NCBI GenBank assembly: GCA_003136075.1
Contig: PNBP01000057.1
Coordinates: forward strand, 11,454-31,242
Length of the DNA stretch: 19,789 bases
Direction: 5' to 3'
DNA from: Methanoregula sp.
GTDB lineage: Archaea; Halobacteriota; Methanomicrobia; Methanomicrobiales; Methanospirillaceae
A program made the position numbers and the translations under genes. The first letter of the stretch is position 1; every line of letters starts with the position of its first letter. Of the stretch, positions 14,911 through 19,789 are shown in pieces. Below the pieces are notes generated by a model that ran no database searches, was not told the DNA's origin, and saw nothing but the letters and a program-made list of their open reading frames with translations.

Positions 14911-14961
14911 ATGGCAGAGATGAATTTTATCCCTTTGATTGGTAAAGGAACATTATCATGA
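14911..14961 (+). CDS. 16-codon leader frame overlapping the prs start
   Basis: ATG at 14911 opens a frame encoding MAEMNFIPLIGKGTLS. Its TGA stop overlaps the ATG of prs as ATGA. GAAGGAT precedes it by 7-8 nt, which is a fair ribosome binding site, while the prs site (AAAGGAA) lies inside this frame. That layout is typical of translational coupling or a leader peptide. No codon bias toward a regulatory amino acid is obvious. Alternatively it is a chance frame. Confidence 0.4.
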   Translation: MAEMNFIPLIGKGTLS

Positions 14962-15806
14962 GAGTGATCAGCACAGAAAAATCCCAGATTCTTGCTGCCC
15001 GTATCGCCGAGGCACTCAAAATACCGGTTGTCGATGTAAAATTTTCACGGTTTCCCGATGGCGAACATTATCTTGCAGCGGGGGATCTGGATGACGAGAC
15101 AATCATTGTCGGGAGCATTGTGGACAACGATACATTCGTCCAGCTGCTTCTCCTGATTGATGCCTGTGACAGCTCAACCAGCCGGCTGGTCATTCCGTAT
15201 ATGGGATATGCACGGCAGGATAAACGGTTCAAAAAAGGAGAGCCCATCAGCGCCCGCGCTATTGCGCAGGTATTAGGACGGGGAGTCGAATCGTGCATCA
15301 CTGTCAACATACACGAACCCGAGGTTCTGAAGTACTTCGATGCCCCGACAACGAATCTCTCAATTGCTCGTGAAGTGGGCGAATATATCTGTCGTGCAGA
15401 TATCCCTGATCCACTCATTCTCGCTCCTGACGACGGGGCACTGGCATTTGCCCGGGATGTGGCAACAGTAGGCGGATGGGATTACGACCACTTGGAAAAG
15501 ACCCGTTTGAGCGGGGTTGAAGTAAAGATGGCACCGAAAAAGTTGTGCGCCGCTTCACGATCGGTGGTCATTGTTGATGATATTATATCCACCGGGGGAA
15601 CGATCGCAACTGCCGCAGGTATGCTCTACCAGCAGGGCGCAAAAGACGTGTATGCATCCTGTGTTCACGGGGTGCTTATCGGTGGTGCCTATACCCACCT
15701 GAAAGCAAATGGTATCAGGGACATTATCTGCAGTGATACCATTGAACGGGGATGCAGCAAAATTTCTGCCGCCGGATTGATCGCCACGGCACTCATCAGG
15801 GAATAA
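14958..15806 (+). CDS. prs: Ribose-phosphate pyrophosphokinase (PRPP synthetase), archaeal short class
   Basis: Makes PRPP from ribose 5-phosphate and ATP, feeding purine, pyrimidine, histidine and tryptophan synthesis. The 282-residue length fits the short archaeal class rather than the bacterial enzyme of about 315. The ATP/catalytic loop ARQDKRFKKGEPIS is at 85-98, and the ribose-5-phosphate/PRPP loop VVIVDDIISTGGT is at 203-215. AAAGGAA lies 8 nt upstream of ATG 14958. A 16-codon frame overlaps its start. The downstream genes are nob1 and a PRTase-domain regulator, the latter possibly responding to PRPP made here. Confidence 0.95.
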   Translation: MRVISTEKSQILAARIAEALKIPVVDVKFSRFPDGEHYLAAGDLDDETIIVGSIVDNDTFVQLLLLIDACDSSTSRLVIPYMGYARQDKRFKKGEPISARAIAQVLGRGVESCITVNIHEPEVLKYFDAPTTNLSIAREVGEYICRADIPDPLILAPDDGALAFARDVATVGGWDYDHLEKTRLSGVEVKMAPKKLCAASRSVVIVDDIISTGGTIATAAGMLYQQGAKDVYASCVHGVLIGGAYTHLKANGIRDIICSDTIERGCSKISAAGLIATALIRE

Positions 15807-15851
15807 TGGTAAAACCGGGATTTTCTTTTTTATATATGGGGGAGTCGCTCG

Positions 15852-16307
15852 ATGAAATGCGTCCTTGATTCTACCGTTTTTTTTCTCGATTTCCCGGTTT
15901 CCGGTGAGATGTATACGACACCGCTGGTCATGGGGGAACTTGTTGATCTCCCCTCAAAATGCCGGTTTGAAAAATATGCTTCATCAGGCCTTCAGATCCT
16001 CACACCAAAACCGGAAAGCATCCAGCGGGTTCAGGAAGCTGCAAAACATTCACGCGACTCCGGTGTTATTTCTGATACAGACGTCGAGATTATTGCGCTC
16101 GCCCTCGATCTGGATGCGGTTATCTACACGGATGATTTTGCGGTCCAGAATGTTGCGATGGAACTGCATGTTCCTGTGCATTCAATCCAGCAACGAGCTG
16201 CAAAAAAAATAGTCTGGAAATACCGCTGCAGCGGTTGTGGCAGATATTTCAAAAACGACGGGGAATGCCCGATCTGTGGTTCAAAAATTAAACGAAAACT
16301 TAAATAG
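15852..16307 (+). CDS. nob1: Endoribonuclease Nob1 (PIN domain plus zinc ribbon)
   Basis: Archaeal Nob1 cleaves the 3' end of pre-16S rRNA during small-subunit maturation. The N-terminal PIN domain carries the metal-binding acids D6 (VLDST), E29 (MGELVD), D75/D77 (ISDTDVEIIALA) and D94/D95 (IYTDDFAVQN). The C-terminal zinc ribbon has C126, C129, C139 and C142 (RCSGCG...CPICG), the combination that separates Nob1 from toxin VapC. Its 151 residues are the usual archaeal size. GGGGAG (15838-15843) precedes ATG 15852. It follows prs by 45 nt; an AT-rich TTTTTATATATG lies between them but too close to the ATG for a conventional promoter, so co-transcription with prs is likely. Confidence 0.92.
   Translation: MKCVLDSTVFFLDFPVSGEMYTTPLVMGELVDLPSKCRFEKYASSGLQILTPKPESIQRVQEAAKHSRDSGVISDTDVEIIALALDLDAVIYTDDFAVQNVAMELHVPVHSIQQRAAKKIVWKYRCSGCGRYFKNDGECPICGSKIKRKLK
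16300..16306 (+). promoter_or_regulatory. TATA box giving a likely leaderless gfcR-like mRNA
   Basis: TTAAATA is centred 26 nt before ATG 16329 and overlaps the last codons of nob1. No ribosome binding site precedes the ATG, so transcription probably starts at the start codon. Confidence 0.5.
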
Positions 16308-16328
16308 ATAACGACAGACCTTTTGACC

Positions 16329-16931
16329 ATGTCTTCTCTTGACGATCTGATCATGCGGGCTAAGATGCTCCTCTCGGAGGGACATAGCCCGGGCCAGATT
16401 GCAGATGAGCTCTCCCTTTCCATGGAAACAGTTACGTGGCTGCTCACCCAGGTAAAAGGCTCCACTGCACCAAAAGATGTTCATATTGACTGGTCTGCGG
16501 TGAGCTGCCAGGCACCCTTACTGGAAGAGACTGCATTGATGCTGTTAAACCGGTACTATGGCTCACAGAGCGGGGAGAAGATTTCTCCGGCAGGTGTTAT
16601 CGTCGGGATCGCACTTTCGGGGATTCCGCTTGCAACGCTGATTGCCGTTCAGGAAAATGCAAAACTTGCCATCTATCACCCGACAAAACAGAATGTAAGC
16701 GAACACCCGATCGGATCTATCAGTGGTAATTTTGCATCGGTCTCCGGAGAGAGATGTATCATCGTTGATGATGTTATCACCTCAGGTAACACGATGCGGG
16801 AAGTAGTGAAATATCTAAAAAAGCACGGCGCGACACCGGTTGCTATCTGGGTAATCTTTGATAAGCGCGGTATAACAGATGTTGAAGGAGTACCAGTTTA
16901 TTCGCTCTTCAAAATATCCCGGATTGATTAA
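16329..16931 (+). CDS. gfcR: GfcR-like transcription regulator (HTH plus PRTase domain)
   Basis: A 200-residue protein with an N-terminal helix-turn-helix (about 16-42, [24 protein letters not shown]) joined to an orotate-phosphoribosyltransferase-like domain with an intact PRPP loop [13 protein letters not shown] (143-155). Such proteins were often labelled PyrE-like. The haloarchaeal homologue GfcR controls sugar metabolism genes, and other family members couple DNA binding to PRPP or nucleotide sensing (known for the family, PurR-style). The local target is not visible here; the nearby prs gene makes PRPP an attractive ligand. ATG 16329 is preferred over TTG 16323 for its position 26 nt after the TATA box. 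Confidence 0.85.
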   Translation: MSSLDDLIMRAKMLLSEGHSPGQIADELSLSMETVTWLLTQVKGSTAPKDVHIDWSAVSCQAPLLEETALMLLNRYYGSQSGEKISPAGVIVGIALSGIPLATLIAVQENAKLAIYHPTKQNVSEHPIGSISGNFASVSGERCIIVDDVITSGNTMREVVKYLKKHGATPVAIWVIFDKRGITDVEGVPVYSLFKISRID

Positions 16932-16965
16932 TCATAATTCTTTTTAGATTTAAAAAAGAGATCAA

Positions 16966-16973
16966 TTTATATA
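16966..16973 (+). promoter_or_regulatory. Strong TATA box of the thermosome gene
   Basis: TTTATATA, a consensus-grade archaeal box A, lies 48 nt before the ATG. The implied leader of about 17 nt contains GGAGGAT (17002-17008), 5 nt before ATG 17014. This suits a highly expressed chaperonin. Confidence 0.7.
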
Positions 16974-17013
16974 GAAGTTCAATTCCACCTTTTACAGCAT
17001 CGGAGGATCAAAC

Positions 17014-18606
17014 ATGTTAGAAGGTCAACCAATTGTTATTTTAAGAAATAATGTCGAGCGTAATCGCGGGAAGGACGCCCAGCGCTCGAATATTATGGCG
17101 GCAAAAGCTATCGCCGGCGCTGTGAGGACAACCCTTGGTCCACGGGGAATGGATAAGATGCTTGTCGGTTCTATTGGCGATATCGTCATCACAAACGATG
17201 GCGCGACGATTCTCTCGGAGATCTCGGTTCAGCACCCCGGTGCAAAGATGGTCATCGAGGTTGCAAAAACACAGGACGACGAAGTCGGAGACGGCACAAC
17301 AACTGCAGTGGTTATTGTCGGCGCACTGATGGAACGGGCTGAAGATCTGCTCGAACAGGGAATCCACCCGACGGTCATTGCACAAGGATACCGGATGGGC
17401 ATGGAAAAAGCCCTTGAGATCACCAAAGGGCTTTCGTTTAAAGTAAGCCATGACGATCGCAAGACCCTCCTGAAGATTGCAGACACGGCAATAACCGGTA
17501 AATCCATCGAATCCGTGAAAGGAAAACTCGATGGTATCATTGTCGATGCAGTAATGACGGTTGCAGAAAAAGTAAATGGCAACTTCCTTGTTGATGAAGA
17601 CGACGTCATGATCAAGAAGCAGAAGGGGAAGTCGATGGATGACGCTGAATTGATCCGTGGCGTTGTCATCGATAAGAAGCGGGTGAACGAGGGTATGCCC
17701 CGCAAGGTCTCAAAAGCAAAAGTCGCACTCGTTGCGATGCCCATGGAGATCACAAAAACCCAGGTGAAGGCAAAGATCAAGATTACAGACGCTGAACAGA
17801 TCACCGCATTCGGCGAGCAGGAGCGCGAAGCACTCAAGAAACTTGCCGATGCCGTGATCAACAGCGGTGCAAATGTCCTCTTCTGCCAGAAGGGTATTGC
17901 AGATGCAGTACAGTTTTTCCTTGCAAAGCACGGGGTATATGCGATTGAGGATGTCCCCGAGAGTGACTTAAAGTATGCCGCACGTGCACTCCATGCAAAC
18001 ATCGTCAACAAGCCCGAAGATCTGACGGCAAAAGATTTGGGAAGTGCCGAAACGGTCGAAGAAGATAATGACGTGGACATTACCCGCATCTCCGGATGCA
18101 AGAACCCGAAGACCATTACCATCCTCCTCAGGGGTTCCAGCGACTACCTGCTCGATGAACTGGAGCGGGCGGTTGTTGATGGCACCCGGGTTGTCATGGA
18201 TGCCATTGAAGACGGCACCTATGTTGTCGGTGGCGGGGCCGTCGAAACGGAACTTCTCATGAAGATCAGGAATTATGCAGAGTCTGTCGGGGGTAGAGTT
18301 CAGCTCGCAATCGAGAGTTATGCCGCAGCATATGAGTCCATTCCCCGGACTCTTGCAGAGAATTCCGGATATAACCCCATCGACAAACTTGTCGAACTCA
18401 AAAATGCCCATGCAAAAGGCAAGAAGAACGCCGGGCTCAATGTCTACACAGGAGCCGTTGTGGATATGCTTGCTGAAGGGGTTCTTGAACCGCTCCGGTC
18501 AAAGCGCCAGTCAATCCAAAGTGCATCTGAAACGGCGATCATGCTTATCCGTGTCGACGATATGATGATCACCCAGTCAAAACCCCGTATGCCACCGGGT
18601 ATGTAA
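17014..18606 (+). CDS. ths: Thermosome subunit (group II chaperonin)
   Basis: ATP-driven protein-folding chamber subunit of the TCP-1/thermosome family in the cytoplasm. The 530-residue protein has the ATP-site blocks [10 protein letters not shown] (41-50), NDGATIL (61-67) and GDGTTTAVV (92-100). The apical domain is central, and the C-terminal equatorial domain has the catalytic-acid region [12 protein letters not shown]. It ends MPPGM, without the long Gly/Met-rich tail common in thermosomes. Promoter and ribosome binding site are both strong. It is monocistronic and ends in a hairpin terminator. Methanogens often have several paralogues, so the subunit letter is left open. Confidence 0.97.
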   Translation: MLEGQPIVILRNNVERNRGKDAQRSNIMAAKAIAGAVRTTLGPRGMDKMLVGSIGDIVITNDGATILSEISVQHPGAKMVIEVAKTQDDEVGDGTTTAVVIVGALMERAEDLLEQGIHPTVIAQGYRMGMEKALEITKGLSFKVSHDDRKTLLKIADTAITGKSIESVKGKLDGIIVDAVMTVAEKVNGNFLVDEDDVMIKKQKGKSMDDAELIRGVVIDKKRVNEGMPRKVSKAKVALVAMPMEITKTQVKAKIKITDAEQITAFGEQEREALKKLADAVINSGANVLFCQKGIADAVQFFLAKHGVYAIEDVPESDLKYAARALHANIVNKPEDLTAKDLGSAETVEEDNDVDITRISGCKNPKTITILLRGSSDYLLDELERAVVDGTRVVMDAIEDGTYVVGGGAVETELLMKIRNYAESVGGRVQLAIESYAAAYESIPRTLAENSGYNPIDKLVELKNAHAKGKKNAGLNVYTGAVVDMLAEGVLEPLRSKRQSIQSASETAIMLIRVDDMMITQSKPRMPPGM

Positions 18607-18632
18607 ATAAAATACAAAATTTTTCTTTTTCT

Positions 18633-18654
18633 GAGTGTACCCGACACTCTTTTA
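18633..18654 (+). terminator. Hairpin terminator after the thermosome gene
   Basis: GAGTGT-ACCCG-ACACTC (18633-18649) is followed directly by TTTTATC, and an A/T-rich run with five and six T lies just before it. Confidence 0.6.
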
Positions 18655-18787
18655 TCACCCAGTCATACTTTAAATTTGCAACTCGGGCATAACACATACA
18701 CCCAACAACATCGAGCCCGATCAGAACACGCGAAGGTTCTTCAGATAACTATTAGTGGAATTGACAAGAAAAATATCTGAACCGGGT

Positions 18788-18872
18788 GCCGAGGTAGTCT
18801 AGTCCGGAAAGGCGGTAGCCTCGAAAGCTACTGGCGCTTTGCGCCTCGGGAGTTCAAATCTCCCCCTCGGCG
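18788..18872 (+). tRNA. tRNA-Ser (anticodon CGA)
   Basis: Acceptor stem GCCGAGG/CCTCGGC with discriminator G; anticodon stem GTAGC/GCTAC with loop CTCGAAA (anticodon CGA); a long variable arm GGCGC-TTT-GCGCC typical of class II Ser tRNAs; and T arm GGGAG-TTCAAAT-CTCCC. No intron and no encoded CCA. Upstream, an imperfect inverted repeat (18735-18783) ends 4 nt before the gene. Confidence 0.96.
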
Positions 18873-19071
18873 TACAAAAAAATGATCTTTTTATTCAGCA
18901 AGTAAAGGCATTATGCATTCGCAAACATTTATAAAAAAATGAGAGAATTCGCATTTAATATTGTAATAATCAATAAATATGACCTGTTCCAATTACATCA
19001 ATATCGATCAATAAAATAATTTAATGAGCCAGGGTTGCTCAGGATACTATCGAAACAAGGGAGACAGGGAT

Positions 19072-19275
19072 ATGGTCAGGATAAAGAAAAATAAACCACC
19101 CATTTCTGGAGAGGCTCGTTCGTTTCGTACGGTGAGAAGACTGAATCTGAACCAGACCTACCTTCCCTTAAAAATCGGGGTCATTGCCGGGTATATTCTT
19201 CTCGGACTCCTTTCGGCATCCACCTCAATGTTCGGTATCCTTGTCGGGGCTCTTCTGCGAATGGCAGGATTCTGA
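19072..19275 (+). CDS. Small membrane protein, unknown function
   Basis: A 67-residue protein with a basic, polar N-terminus (MVRIKKNKPPISGEARSFRTVRR) and a hydrophobic C-terminal half (about 30-66: PLKIGVIAGYILLGLLSASTSMFGILVGALLRMAGF) that could form one long or two short membrane helices. I do not recognise a family. An in-frame ATG at 19024 extends it by 16 residues, but the ATG at 19072 has the GGGAG...AGGGA purine-rich stretch just upstream and gives a more natural N-terminus. By the positive-inside rule the basic end should be cytoplasmic. It stands alone between tRNA-Ser and the convergent cupredoxin gene. Confidence 0.55.
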   Translation: MVRIKKNKPPISGEARSFRTVRRLNLNQTYLPLKIGVIAGYILLGLLSASTSMFGILVGALLRMAGF

Positions 19276-19344
19276 TTCTACCCATCGTTGGCTTGGTTTT
19301 CGTACGAAAGTCCGAGCGCCCCGCTATTTTAGTAAAGGTTTAAC

Positions 19345-19360
19345 CTGAATTTTTTTTAGA
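19345..19360 (+). terminator. Oligo-T tract after the small membrane protein gene
   Basis: CTGAATTTTTTTTAG with eight T lies about 75 nt beyond the stop codon, between convergent genes. Confidence 0.35.
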
Positions 19361-19382
19361 GAATGAAAGACAGCCAGTATAA

Positions 19383-19789
19383 TCACTGCACAACGATCGT
19401 CCCATGCATTGACGGATACATAGCGCAGGAGTAGTCATAGGTCCCGGGCCTATCGAATTTTGCCGAGCAGGACTGGCTTAGAGAAATTATTCCTGCTCCG
19501 CACGAAATACCCGATTCTTTTGTGAAGGTGACCGTATGCGGGACATCGTCCTTGTTCACCCACCGGACAATTGAACCGACAGCAACAGTCAGCGTTGCGG
19601 GGTCATATGCCATGTTCTGAATAACAATTGTATTCGCTGATACCGAAGCAGTCTTTGTTGGCGCAGCAGTCACGGTCGTGGGTGTTTCCAGGGGAGTGAA
19701 AGTTGTCGTATGAGTGGTTGTGAGGGGGACGGGCGTTTGCTGTTGGGGTTGTGGTTGTGAACAGCCGCATGCCAGCAGCAGAAGAATAG
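19383..19789 (-). CDS. Cupredoxin-domain lipoprotein, 5' end outside the window
   Basis: The frame runs off the window edge; 134 residues are visible. They begin inside a signal peptide, ILLLLACGCSQPQ, whose LLAC can act as lipobox. A Gln/Pro/Thr-rich linker (about 10-50) follows, then a plastocyanin/amicyanin-like beta domain. Copper ligands expected for the CxxHPxM loop are His84 (DDVPHTVTF), Cys121 and Met127 (YSCAMYPSMHG). The second His is replaced by Tyr124 (codon TAT, one base from CAT). Two further Cys residues (in GISCGAG and SQSCSAK) may form a disulfide. Blue-copper electron transfer outside the cell would be the family role, but the missing His puts it in doubt. A GTG at 19673 should not be taken as the start. 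Confidence 0.8.
   Translation of the reverse strand, partial: ILLLLACGCSQPQPQQQTPVPLTTTHTTTFTPLETPTTVTAAPTKTASVSANTIVIQNMAYDPATLTVAVGSIVRWVNKDDVPHTVTFTKESGISCGAGIISLSQSCSAKFDRPGTYDYSCAMYPSMHGTIVVQ

Noticed and set aside
15825..15838. TTTTTTATATATGG before nob1 as a promoter
   Set aside because: It is centred only about 20 nt before the ATG, so the start site would fall inside the gene; co-transcription with prs is more likely.
17229..18122. Minus-strand open frame of 297 codons opposite the thermosome gene
   Set aside because: The sense strand encodes an unmistakable chaperonin; the antisense product is Ser/Phe-rich with no motif.

Overview
The window looks like chromosomal DNA of a methanogenic euryarchaeon, most likely of the order Methanomicrobiales (an inference from gene content and style, not a database match). 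The reasons are a group II thermosome, a membrane-anchored archaeal LonB protease, archaeal Nob1 and GfcR-like proteins, archaeal TATA boxes, AGGAGGT-type ribosome binding sites, tRNAs without encoded CCA, and early tetrapyrrole genes of the kind that feed siroheme and coenzyme F430.

Left part (1-5200): hemB (minus), a lipoprotein and a nitroreductase (plus), then a minus-strand cluster of precorrin-2 dehydrogenase, hemA and a GNAT acetyltransferase. HemA, HemB and the dehydrogenase act at successive points from glutamyl-tRNA to sirohydrochlorin.

Middle part (about 5200-10190) is accessory. It starts at tRNA-Gly(GCC). An IS5/IS4-type element follows 80 bp after the tRNA. Next is a very short gene for a 28-residue Lys/Ala-rich basic protein with a strong ribosome binding site. 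Then comes an element of about 2.65 kb (7333-9982) whose ends begin like IS6-family ends, each carrying two copies of GTTAAC-N4/5-GTGGGRTR exactly 28 bp apart. It holds an IS6/IS240-type transposase with SWIM and zinc-ribbon fingers plus passenger genes: a two-helix membrane peptide, an AbrB/SpoVT-type regulator, an HNH nuclease and an unknown 81-residue protein. The regulator and the transposase diverge from a control region in which two perfect palindromes flank the TATA box. This is the most unusual part of the window.

Right part (10190-19789) is housekeeping. A minus-strand operon, lonB-tldD-pmbA, has overlapping genes. Divergent from it are prs (preceded by a 16-codon leader frame that overlaps its start), nob1, a GfcR-like PRTase regulator and the thermosome gene. 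tRNA-Ser(CGA), a small membrane protein and the truncated 5' portion of a cupredoxin lipoprotein gene close the window. The cupredoxin has Tyr where the second copper His is expected.
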